Shown: one piece after another, positions 1 through 12,178 of the stretch
How the letters are laid out: the number at the start of each line of letters is the position of its first letter
Position numbering within the stretch: position 1 is the first letter of the stretch
Source: Pegea sp. RAD2-039
Lineage: Eukaryota; Chordata; Thaliacea; Salpida; Salpidae
Assembly (NCBI GenBank): GCA_034620365.1
Contig: JAQGEQ010000192.1
Location: 3,591,001-3,655,000, forward strand
DNA length: 64,000 bases
Reading direction: 5' to 3'
The notes under the pieces: generated by a model
The model's input: only the letters and a program-made list of their open reading frames with translations
Databases searched by the model: none
What the model was told of the DNA's origin: nothing
Translations under genes and position numbers: made by a program

Positions 1-1978
1 GGTTATAATTTTATATTTTATCTTCATTTCAACACAATCATCATCTATTTAGAGCTTTTAACATTCCATTTTGATACTTTATTAGGATAAACTCTTAGAC
101 AATATATGAGAAAGAAATTGATAAAAAGTCTTTGATATTATAAGTAGACTAAATTACGGTATTTTTTAAAAGAATAAAAAACATTTTTCATTATCATATT
201 TAACCTGAATAGACAAAAACTAGGTTTTTCTTCTTTAAACTAAAAGTATCTACAGATAAAATGTCATAAGGTAACAATTATATTTTTGAACATATCACAG
301 TAACCAAGTAAATTATAATTTATGACAATTTATTTGAAGAAAGGATAAAATTATGTGAAAGTTTTTTTTTTGCAGATACAAAACTGACAGATGCTGTTAC
401 ACTATGACAGTTTGATGCATAAAAAACAGGCTGATAAATATTCAATTGAAAACAGAAGTTTGATTTTATTTCTACAAAGTAAGCCTAAATGGGATTATTT
501 CAATTGGTTATGATCGGCTTCTAGAAAGTGGGTTTCATCTGATTTGAACCTTTCAATGGAGGCCTGCTTTTGATTTTTAAACATTATATTTTAACTTTTC
601 ATTTCAGTTTTTATTTTTTGCTCGGAAACATTATAAAACTAGTTAAGCAAATCTTTGTTTATGAAAATTTTAAATCTGAAATTTGCTTTAATTAAAAATT
701 TATTTTACAATTTTATAATTCTACAATAAATGGTACAATAAGCCTCATATTAAAGTGATATGACCCGATTGTAATATTCGATATTTTCATAATACTCTAA
801 ATTATCGTTTTTAGATAACATATTTTATTGTAATTGTATACAAGTTTTAGTTTAGCTTTTTATAGCTAGTAAAATACAGTTATTAATTTATTTTAGTTAA
901 GAATTTTACTTAAAAGAGTTGAAATAACTTTTAGATTTATTTGTTAAATGACATATTTAGATATACTAAGAGTTTTTTCATTATTTTTTCTTTAAAATCA
1001 TTTTAGTTTACAAGAAAAAATATTGTTTTGAATAGAAAATTTGTGCTTAAAGATGTTTCAAATATTTTACTTTAAATACTACAACAGAAACAATTTATAG
1101 CAACTAATTTTAATACTTTGTATCATTAATTATTTTTACAACAATTGTATTGTTATATGACTAAATCTTAATTATCTTTAATTTAAAGGCTAAACAACTC
1201 ATTCACTGCTTCAGATGCTTTCAGACAAAATTGAATAATTTTCTATAATGAACACAGCTTAACCACAACAACTCACTAAGTACAGCTTATGGTTCCAATT
1301 ACTTTTTAGTTAAATTAAATGTGCTAAAAAGTTTTATCTAGCTACAAGTTATACGAACTATTGTATTAGGGAGTTTTTATTACCTACTAGATTCGGTTCA
1401 ATAAAATAAACTACAAGTTGACAAATTATTTTGATGAAATTTAATTATGGCTTGTGTAAATTTCCCTGACTTCTATTAACTATCTTCAATTAGTAATGGA
1501 TTAACTCAATTGCTTTAACTATCTAAAAAAGAAAACTTGCAAAATTTACTCTAAGCCAGCGACAATCTCTCTATTTTAACAAAAATAGTTTGATAGTATC
1601 ATTAAAAGCTAATAAGCAAAGCAAATTTAAAAGCTTTGTTAGTTTATTGTTTGAAAATATTATCCTGATAAAATCTTTACAGCTTTAATCTAATATTTCA
1701 TTTTTTACAGTGATTAGTAAAACTTAATAATAAATAGTGATAATTCTTTGAAAACTAAACTGCTTATTCTTCTTCAAAAATTACAATTTTCAATACAACT
1801 GGATTTTGAGCCTTGAAAGCTTTAACGGTAAGATTTTTTCAAAATTTCTAACTAAGTGAATTCACAAATAATTGTTAATGAGTAAAATTGTTGTAATAAA
1901 CGAATAAGTTAAAAATACTTATAAAGATATGAATTTTTGTAATTTACCAACTTTTGTTTTTATACAACAACATTTTAG
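1..1978. other. Non-coding region upstream of Otx
   Basis: AT-rich sequence without a credible exon or repeat family. It ends in a good 3' splice site (pyrimidine-poor but with a clear TTTTAG) at about 1972-1978, 57 bases before the Otx start codon. It therefore holds either an intron inside the Otx 5'UTR or the outron of a trans-spliced transcript, plus the promoter. I could not place a transcription start. Confidence 0.5.
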
Positions 1979-2035
1979 CAAGTATTTTTTTTGAAGGAGG
2001 TTAACTTATCTAATATCGTGTACACTCCTAGTAGA

Positions 2036-4548
2036 ATGTCATATTTGAAATCACCAATGAATGGGTACACCATGAATGGCTTGGCTCTTAATCATCCAGA
2101 TATTGGAATTTTACATTCACCTGTTCCTTACCATGGTGAGTTTTCTTAAGCTACTTAAAAAGCTTGCTTCACACTGGGTTTTGAGCAGCTTAGAACATTT
2201 TTCATTATTTAAAAAGTATGAGTAACTGTCACTCTATGAAAATGTACTCTAATACTCCTCATTAAGCTTATTTTCTTAAATAAAATTTAATCTTTTTATG
2301 ATAGTAGAATCAAGATATAAACTAAATAATCTAAATAATTATAAATAATAAAAACCACCTTTTATCAAATATGGTACTGCTAAAACAGGATTTAATATAA
2401 ATCATAATAATAATTAAATTTCTATTCTTATCTTAAAATGTTGCTTTTTTCAACAGGAGATTCTGCTGCTTGTTACTTTCAAAGTAAGTTTGTAACTATT
2501 GCTATATTTTAATGAAATCTAATTAAAATAGCAAGTTATTTATGTAAAAAACTAAGAGAAAAAAACGTTGTTGTTATTGTACCAGACTGACTAAGCTGCT
2601 TTTTTAGTTTGTGTTTCTGCTTGAAAAGGAACAATAGACTTGAGATGCTTTCACTAAATAATTTTTGGCAATTAAACTAAATTTTTAGATCATATTTTAG
2701 CATTTACTGAATAAAATACAGACTAAAATTGTTTTTAGGAATTCAAGGTATGCATCAAGGTGCCAAAAACATGCCCTTTGCTGCTCAGCCTGTTTACAGT
2801 GAGTCGTCAACTTGTTAATCTGTTAATAAGCATTTTTTGTAGTACTATGAATAATAAGGAACTAATTTTGAGATTTTCAGCATTTTGGTAAATAAGGTTA
2901 CAGCGCATTCAATCAATGTTAAATCTACTTTTCCAAACTGCCTAGTGACCAAATCGATTAAATTTGGGCATTTGATCTAAATTGAAAGCAAATAATTTTT
3001 ATCTAATCAGCTTATTTCATTAAAATACTTTTCCAATTTATCACAGATTTTTGTGATTTAACTGTTCATGCAAAATAAGATTTGTCGAAACAATCAAAGA
3101 TAAATGTAATTTGTAAATTGATTGCCGATTAATTTGAGATATGATTATATTTCAAACTTCTTCTACAACACGTTGTTGATCTTGCCTAACCTCTTAGTTA
3201 TAATGAGATAGGTTCGTCTCGCAAGCAGCGTCGAGAAAGAACAACCTTCACTCGTTCTCAACTGGAAATTCTTGAAAAGCTCTTCGCAAAAACAAGATAT
3301 CCTGATATTTTTATGCGAGAAGAAGTGGCCTTAAAAATTAACTTACCTGAATCAAGAGTTCAGGTTTGTGATTGGTTACTTTTTCACTAAACAATATAAT
3401 CAAGCAGCATTAACTCATTTTGATGAAGTAAATGTTTGGTGACAATTATACAAGATATAGAGTCAACAAAATATTATTTTCAGGTTTGGTTTAAAAATCG
3501 CAGAGCTAAATGCCGCCAGCAAGTTCAGCAACAAAAGCAAAAGGAATCAGCAAATAACCGAAATTCAAGCAGCTGTAGTGGTGGGAACTCAAATGCAAAT
3601 AATGGTGGATCATCAGCTACTGGAAGCACCCCTGCTATCACCGGAGGTTCTAATTCGAGCATTGCAACCAACAATAATAGCACTAACTCGGGAACAAAGA
3701 AAAAACAATTTTCAACTCAAGCTGACTCACCAACTTCAAGTAATTCAAACGCCCCTACGCCTTCTACGTTTGCATCACAAGCATCTGCTCATAAAGTAGG
3801 AAACGGAAGTCCTACAGTACATCCTGACTCTCCATCAGAAAACTCATCTGCTAGTTCAGTTAGTGTTTCAAATGATATGCTTGCAGTATGTACTGTTCCA
3901 GCTTCCAGTAATACCCATATGTCAGCCCATCAACAACACGGGGTAGCAAATATGATGCAGCAGCAGCAACCTCCTCAACAACATCCCAATCCTCAATCAA
4001 GTTGCAATATATGGAGCCCAGCATCCGTGTCACCAAACTCTAACAGTGATAGCTCTGCTGTCCACTTGGGACCTGGAATTCCGTATGGTCATGGTGCTTC
4101 AGGGGCTAGTACCTCTCCATACTTAGCAGCAGCAGTGGCGCAGGTCTCTCATCCACCATACGCTGTAAGCTCCACTAGCCAAATGGCAGCAGCTAGTAGT
4201 TGCTACCCCCAAAACTATGCTCCATCTCATGCTGCTTATTTTGGTTCTATTGAAGCGCCATATATGCCACCAATGCATTTTACATCAAGTGGTCACGCTG
4301 GTATGGATGAAATGTCCATGATTGGGGTTCAAAATGCTGCTGGGCATGGGGCTAGTGTACGTCACCACCAGCATGCCAATCAGCCACATTCAGTTGGTGG
4401 ACATCAGCATCCTCATGCATTCATGGCACAATCTTACCCTTACCATCATAATCCTCATCATCACCCAGTATCTGCTTATCCCCCTCCTACTGATTGTCAT
4501 GACTATAAGGATCAACAGCACTCAAACTTCAAGTTTCATTTACAATAA
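2036..4548 (+). CDS. Otx: OTX-family homeodomain transcription factor
   Basis: Five coding exons: 2036-2135, 2457-2483, 2739-2798, 3212-3363 and 3484-4548, all with GT-AG introns and consistent phases; 467 residues. The N terminus is MSYLKSP..., as in bilaterian OTX proteins. The homeodomain (about residues 65-124) is paired-class with Lys at position 50 ([12 protein letters not shown]), which in this family reads TAATCC-type sites in the nucleus. The intron between VQ and VW of helix 3 is the conserved OTX position. The long tail is Ser/Asn-, Gln- and His-rich, contains the WSPASVSP motif (residues ~305-312) and ends in DCHDYKDQ..., a single OTX tail. Exons 2 and 3 begin and end in phase 1, so either can be skipped without a frame change. 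The start is supported by the MSYLK match and by a splice acceptor 57 bases upstream. OTX proteins specify anterior neural or sensory territories in animals; that role here is inferred. Confidence 0.96.
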
Positions 4549-7500
4549 GTAGTTTGAGAGAAGAAATGAAAACTTGTATACTGCGTAAAAGTTCGATCTT
4601 ACAAAAGATTCTACATCAACAAGATGTAATGAAATACTTTTATTAACATTGTTCGTGTTGACAGAACAGCGCCATTTTAATCAAAGAAAATGGGGAAAAG
4701 TCAGATAAGTGGATACATGTAAATTGAGCACTTGGAAATTTAACTCAGATGTTGGGTAAAAGAAGAAGGGACAACAAATTTGAGTGTAGAGACAAAGCTT
4801 ATACTGTGAATTAGACTCAGATGTTTAACTCGATATTTAATGCTGAAAAAGTTGACTGTAATTGAATGCATTTAAAAAACTGAACTGCTTAGTATTAATT
4901 TTTTCCACAAGTTTCAAAGTAATAAACTTTCCAGGATTAAAGCTTCAATTATTCTTTATACATCGGAGTATATCTCAAAAGGTACTTATATTGAATATAA
5001 TTTGCTATCAACCAGATGTTACACAAGTGACTGCTTAAGCACCATTAAATTATATTGGTTGAAATATGATATTAATTTGATGCTATATAACATATTTTTT
5101 CTTTTATACCATTTTGAAATTCTAAAGAAATCTTTTGTGTACGTTATTTCTATTTGGTTTGATGTTTTCTTAATCTAGTAATTTTTGCTGTTGTTAAAAT
5201 ATTTCTTGTCATTTCTTGTAAGTTCTGCCAGAGTCAAAGACTTTGGAATGAGGTTTGTAGCAGCTTACATAAAGGTTGCTTGCTAACTTACCAGAACTGT
5301 AACGTTTTGTTATTTGATCTTTTACCATTAAAAAGTGGATTCTGTTGTATCATTTTTAACGCATTTAAACTTATTTACATACCTTACAAAGGAAGTTTTA
5401 ATACTGAACTACCGGTTAATTAAAAACCATTTGGTAAAAAATAATTTTTTAATGTATATTTAAAGTATTTTGTATAGGTGAAAGGTAAAGAGTCGCGTTT
5501 ATTTTATTCTTCAGACACTTTTAGAATCTTTTATTTTTAGATAGTATATTACAACTTATAATTTTGGTTTAACATTTTTTACTTTAGTTGGATACATATA
5601 AAAACTTGGATAAGTATCTTGGATGTTTGCTTCTTTAATTGGTCGAGAAAAAATTAGTTATTTTGCATATTTTTATTTTGAACTTTTGATTTGATTGTGT
5701 GTACTTTGCATAAAATGACTAAAACACTAAGTGTTATGCTATTATCAGTTTTTTAATCTTGTTTTACATTTTTATTTTGGTGATACCTTTTTGAAACTTT
5801 AGTTATAGATTTTTTATTGTGCAAAATAATAATATTTATTAAAAATGAATAAAATTGTAACTTCTTAAATATTTAATTTTATAGGATATTTACACTTTCA
5901 AAAATATTATATAACTTGATTTATGATAAAAAGCAAATAATGTCAGTATTTTTATTACCTTTTATTTGAAAATTCTCTTTATAATATCATTCAGAAAATT
6001 TCATTATTTTGTTGCTTGCTTGAAAAACAGTTTTCAGATGTCTTTATTTTAGTGTATTTTTTATCTATCTCTTTCATTTTTGCTGAAATTTCTTGTTTCT
6101 ATTGTATTTGAATACGAAACGATGATGTATGTTTATTTGTTTAAATTATATATAAAAATTGAGCAAATGAATGTTGAACTTCATAAAAACATTGAAAAGT
6201 CTTTTTTAATTTAACAAAAAAAGTTTAGTTTTGAACCAAGTTTTTCTAATAATGATTCATCAAATTGCTAACTATACAACTTACCAGTTATTGTTTTATC
6301 AAATAAATCTGGTATCATTTGATATCGAAATTTAGTTTACTCTATAAAAAAAATCTTACGACAAACTGCAAGCTGAAAAAAAACTGTTTTTATTAAAAAC
6401 CACATTCAGATGATATGATAAAATATTAAAAAGTAAATATAATACCCCATAAGATTAAATCACTAATAACATTTCTAATTGTTCCTTATTTCTTTATATC
6501 TGCTTTCTGTACAAAGAAATTTAAAATCAAACTCAATTTGTTTTAGTAATTTTGTAGTAAAATACTAAAAGTTTTTTTCTTCTTTTATATTTATATACAT
6601 TGCTGAAATTAAACTTTTAAAATAAACAACTGAGTTTGAAAATATTTTGCAAAATAAACACAAAGTCAAGTTTTAACTAAATTAATATTTTCAAAAAAAA
6701 ATGAAATCTTATAAAAATTTTGAAAAATATTTTTATCACTTCTAAAAAACCATTTTAATACAATAAACTTTACTAGTTTACTTACAGTTATTTAAACTGC
6801 ATTATTTCATTTTTAGAGTATTTTCTAGAGGGTTATGCTATCAGCTGTTAAAAATCCTTGAAATAAACAATTAAATTACAGAGTAGGGGTTTTACAGGTA
6901 TTTTAAATGATAAAGTAAAACTCGAGAACTCATTTATAGCTGCACAGCTTTTTTTAATAAAAAATAAGCCAATTAATCCATATTTAACAAATAGATCAGA
7001 AAGATGTAAGGATTACTATGGTTTGTTAATAAGAAAACATGGATGATTTCTAATAAGAAATAACTCGTTTATTACAAACCTTAACGGTACGATTAGAGTC
7101 AATTTTGTTTCATTATTTAATTGATTTAATAAGATAATAATTTGATAAGAAGTGTATTTTTCGACTTTATAAAATATTATAAAATTGTTATAAGTTTACC
7201 TTACAGCATTTAAAAAAATCACAAAATACTTTTATTGAAGGATTCTAGTTTTCATTTTTTAATCAGTTTAAAAGTCTTATTTTTTATAAAACTGAAGAAA
7301 ACGAGTCAAATTACTTTATTTCTAATTTATCCGAATATATATATAAATAGATACTTAAAATAAGTAAATTTGTCTTAAATTGTATATTTTGCAACATTTT
7401 GATGAACAAGTAACGTCTTTACCTTGAACTCATTATATTTAATAAGATTTTAATAGGTTTAATGCAGACTTTTTAAAAATTGTTAGCTTATCGCGAAGAA

Positions 7501-9604
7501 AAAGCGGAATCGTAATACAATGTTAAGTAATTTATAATATTTTGCTAATATTTAATTTTATGCTTGATAGCATTGAAGAAAATCAGATATTAATCCATCA
7601 ATCAAACTTATTAAAGTTTTTTTGAAAAATAGCTCAACGTTTAGTGTACTTTATTAAAAATATTTCTTAGATAATAACTTTTTTTTTTAATATGAAATTT
7701 CATTTTAGTCATAGTATACTTCTTGCTAAAAATAACTTTGACTAATTGTAAAAGAAAAACTCAAATCCTTTTAACCTTTTTTCAGTAATTATTTCTAAAA
7801 ATAAACTGAAAAGTAAAACAATTCAAAAACTAGATTCAACTCCAAGTACTGAAACTTTACAAAAAGCTATCTTTCTTTTTGATCTGTGTCCAAGATGCTT
7901 GCATAATTTACATTTAACAAATTTTAGAAAATTAAGAAAAGTTTTCTTCATATATTTTTAATGAATTTAAATAATATAAAATATTATCAGAAACCACCAT
8001 CATCATTTTAGTTTTAAAACTAATGTGGGTGTAAAAAAACTACTTTAAAGATAATATGTTCAATTTTAAAAGATTTTTAAAGTTAATTATATAATATCTT
8101 TATAATTATTCAAAAATATATTTTTAATTAATGGTGCATTCAGATTAGTTCAACTTTTTTATTTGAGCAACTAGAGAAAATTTATAGCAAAACTAAAATA
8201 GAGTTCAGTTCTGCATGTGTAATGTAAAGAGATGTTTTCATAAATAAACATAAAATAATCCGGTTAAAGGGACTTTATGTAGAAATTATTCAGCCTGTTT
8301 TGCATTTATTTTTACCAAAACCAACTTAAACGTTAATTTATAAGACAAAAAAGTTGAAAATAAAATATTTCAAAAATATATTTAATTGTATATTGATTAG
8401 AGGCTTGATAATAAGAAATTCAATTTTGATGTTATTCAACTGTGATCATTAATCTTAAAACAAATGTAACATTTGCTCTTAATGTTTTATTCCTATTTTG
8501 TGTGAAGTTTATTTATAACTTTTTTAATTGACACACAGTTCTATTTTATCATGGCAAACTGATTATTAATCTATTATCATTGTAAAGTATAAAGTTTTAG
8601 TGCTACAAAAATAAACTTATTTATTTTAAAAGCAAACAGAGCTAAGCAGTTTATAAATGATGTTAACTGATTTTCAACTAAATTAATTTTGTTGGAAAAA
8701 AATAAATACGAAAAATGTGTTTACCTTCGTTAGTCCCTATTACAAGTTAATAAAATTAACCGTTTCTTTAAAAGTGAAAAGTTAAGCCTACCGGCTACGA
8801 ATAGACTAGCTTTAGTAACTGATTTAGATTTTTAACTTAGAAACTGAAAATGTAAAATAATTGAATTTGATATTTATGAACTAATTTAAGTTTATTCCTG
8901 TTTATGCTGTTCTCGACTCAAATACTAACTTAAATATGCTAGATATAGTATCGGGGAGAAAGTTAAAAAGCTTTTTATATGGTGCGCTTTAGGTTAAATT
9001 GATATATCTAAATTTCATGGTTTTTTCTTGAAAACAGATGAGAGTTTTAATTATTAATGTGTTTGTAGTAAAAATATATATTAAAATGCTACTCTAAGAT
9101 TTAAAAAAAAAAACAGTTAAGAAAAACATAGATTTTCCTCAAAAAGTACAAAATACTATTTTCTTATGACTATTTCCAACAACCGAAAAGTTTTAGATAA
9201 AACATTACAGTTCGAGTATAAATTTAAATCAACTCTAAATAGCAATAATTTACTTGAAATTTTGAGCTTTTATACTAAATTGCTATTATCAATAAATTTT
9301 TAAAGCATAGTCTTATCATCTAGAAAAATAGAAAATTTCTTCTAACGTGTAGAGGTTGTTGTAATTTCATTACATGTTTAAAGTATCGCATTATGTGAGA
9401 GAGTTAAAATTTAAACTCATTTTGGGATTAAAGTGAACAGAGACAATTTAGAGATTGCTTGTAAGATTAATATAAAACATGTCCTAAAATAGATTTTAAA
9501 CAGTAGTATAATAAAGAAACTTTGAATACTAAATAAATTTTTAAACAGTAATTTTGAAATCAATTTTGTAAGTAGATTTTAGAATTGTAACAAAACTGGT
9601 GAAT

Positions 9605-9715
9605 TAAATATCAAATATATATTAAATGTAAATAAATATATTAATATTTTAATATATACATATATATTAAATATAAATATATATACTAAATATAAATATA
9701 TACACTGTAACAGAT
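9605..9715. repeat. AT-only low-complexity repeat
   Basis: Imperfect repetition of ATATATTAAATATAAAT-like units, almost free of G and C. It looks like a decayed microsatellite. There is no sign of function. Confidence 0.7.
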
Positions 9716-10892
9716 TTTATCAGATAATGAACATTAATAAGAAGTTAGTTATTATGATATATTTATATTTGTTAAAACATACTTTTAATAGAAATATATT
9801 TTCCTCTTTCAGGTAAGTTTTAGGAAATCGGTTTATTTCAAATAGTTTTTAGATTTTTATTGTTGAATTAGATTGTCTTGTTTTTAAAGTTCGGCATATA
9901 AGGTAATTAAAGTAGTGACAAAAAGTTGACCATTAAGCTGTTTTATCTATTTGGTTCTAATTTTTAAATAACAAGTAATAGATTTGTTACAGGCCTAAAA
10001 TTTACCTTTAGTTTTTGTTCTATAACTTGCTTAACGTTTTTTTTATTTCCTGAAAGTGTAAGCTAAACTTATGCTGTAAGTTTATTACAAAGTTGTTATT
10101 TATTAAAATAACCAAAACAAATATAAAGTAGTTATGGTATTTTAATATCATGATAATTTTATTCAATCGGATAAGATTTTTCGAAACTTTTCTAAATGTT
10201 TTCTTATATTCTAAATTATCTTTCGGTAGTTTAGGAGCTTCAACAAATCAAATAAATAAAAGTGAACTAACATATTGTACATTAGAGCATTATTCTATAA
10301 AAAATCTAATTTTTATTAACTTACATTGAAAACGAACTAGAAAACAACACTTAATATGTTTTTAAAATCATAGTTGATTTTATAAACTAAATCTTTAATA
10401 AGTTTCTAAACAATATAATTACTTACAGGAACTACAAGCTTTGAGTCAGAACAAAAATAATCAAAGATAATATTTACATTTCATCTGAAAAAAGTTATCA
10501 GGTTATCAGATTTCATTTACAATGCTTGCTTATGAGAGAAGCTTTAGTAAGTAGTCTTTGACTTGAATAGAAAGGTTAATCTGTTTTTTTGATATGCAAC
10601 CTTTGATAAATTGCTGTATCAAAACAAGTCTAAAGAAGTTACTTCCTTTTGATTAAATTTTTAACTAATTTTATTTAAAGTTCATTCAAAAACTTGATGG
10701 ATGGTTTTTACATGTGTATCGCAGAATGAAGTAAAGTTTGATTTGATACTATCAATAAAAACACAATCTCTGTTGTATAGTTTTTCAGATCTAGTGATGA
10801 GATAATCATTTTAATTTTTAAAAATTCAATGGGGTTGAATCGAATATACTATTTTTAAAAAGCAACAATTAAATAGTTACTTGGGAGTCTCT

Positions 10893-11102
10893 TACCCCCC
10901 TGGCCAGGTAAGTTATTTTCTTAGTAAGATCAACTCAGCATGAAACTCTTGCAGAATTTTTTACAACATTGAGGTTGGCCTGGCTGCAGTAATAAGGTTT
11001 TAGAAAAGAGGCCTATCTCTTGAAAAAAAGTGCACGTGAGTTTAATGACCTGCCTCAGAAGCATCTTCATGTTAAGAGTTGCCAACGACACTGGAAAATC
11101 AA
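10893..11102. other. G+C-richer block of unknown nature
   Basis: About 210 bases clearly richer in G and C than the flanks, with short GC tracts such as CCCCCCTGGCCAGG and GGTTGGCCTGGCTGCAG. No open frame runs through it. One frame near the end reads REFNDLPQKHLHVKS on the + strand, and no homology was recognised. It could be a fragment of a mobile element, an old exon or a structured non-coding element. Confidence 0.35.
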
Positions 11103-12178
11103 AATTGTTATAATAATAGAGACTTAATAATTATTCTGCTAAATTAGTTTATCTCGTAAACCTTTAGATTTTCTATGCTAATAACACGAACTAGAAGTAT
11201 ATTTTTTACAGTTAAATCTTAAGCTTAGTTTTAAAGAGGAAGAGTCGTTTAGCAAAGTATCTACTTAGGTGCTACTCAAACGATCGCTTAAGTTGTAATT
11301 AAAAGTTGGTGTCGAAAATATTTGAAATTCTACATTAAAATGCATTAGAAATTATTGTGAAAACTTTCTAAGGTCCTTTTTAGTATTTTGACTGTTATTT
11401 TAAAGCATAAACTATTTTTTTATTTAAATACCAATTACTTTTACCAAAATATATCTTAACTTTAATCCACATTATCAATACACCAAAATCGTAAAACTTT
11501 TTATTTATAAAAACTTTTTGCAAAATAGTGAACCTATGGTAATAAAATGTAAACAAAAATTATAATATTTTTTAAATATAAATGTGATGCTATGCAAATG
11601 ACTTTATTTTCTTTTATTAAAATGTTTGCTTAACTTTTCTTTTTAAACATAGCGATTATTTTCTAAGGTTTCTTCGGTTTATTTGACTTTTGTTAATAAT
11701 TACTTACAAATTGTTATGATAAAAATATTTTTTTTGATTATGATGTTTAAAATAATGAGTATTTTATAGAGTAAATACTTTAAATCATTTTTTGATTACT
11801 TTTTCATTAAAAAAACCATAAATGATCAGCTAAAGAAATAACTAAGGATTTTAAATTTTTTTTTAATAAAAATTAGAATTTAATTAATTTATTCAAATTA
11901 ACAAATATAATGCTACCTAATTTTAAACTAACTTACTTGGTAGTTTTCCCATTCTTTCTTCACTATTTACATTAAACTGTGATACTTGAGACTATTTCAT
12001 TATTTTTTTGTAGTCTTACTATTTTTTGTTTACTCCAAAAACTGTAGAATTTATCAGTTACAGCCATATGTCAAATAAAATACATAAATATAAACTTTAT
12101 TTTTGTATTCAAAATCTACTTTAATATGACAAAAGCTATTTTGATATGATTGTACAGATATTTATAAAAAAGATAAAA

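Larger units (their letters stand above)
4549..12157. other. Otx 3'UTR and 7.6 kb spacer before PIGU
   Basis: The first part is Otx 3'UTR. The nearest AATAAA signal is at 4921-4926 and another lies near 5849, so a 0.4 or 1.3 kb UTR is possible. The rest is AT-rich with no exon I can support. It contains an AT microsatellite-like stretch near 9.6 kb and a G+C-richer block near 10.9 kb, both listed separately. Given its size and position beside a developmental regulator it may hold Otx enhancers, but I see no motif cluster that proves it. Confidence 0.5.

Noticed and set aside
3436-3483. Continuous open frame leading into the Otx last exon from an ATG at 3436
   Set aside because: It is intron sequence. 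The homeodomain is completed only by splicing 3363 to 3484, at the conserved OTX intron position.
12146-12178. Upstream in-frame ATG of PIGU (adds 11 residues)
   Set aside because: A good splice acceptor at 12157 lies between it and the ATG at 12179, and the shorter N terminus fits PIG-U length.
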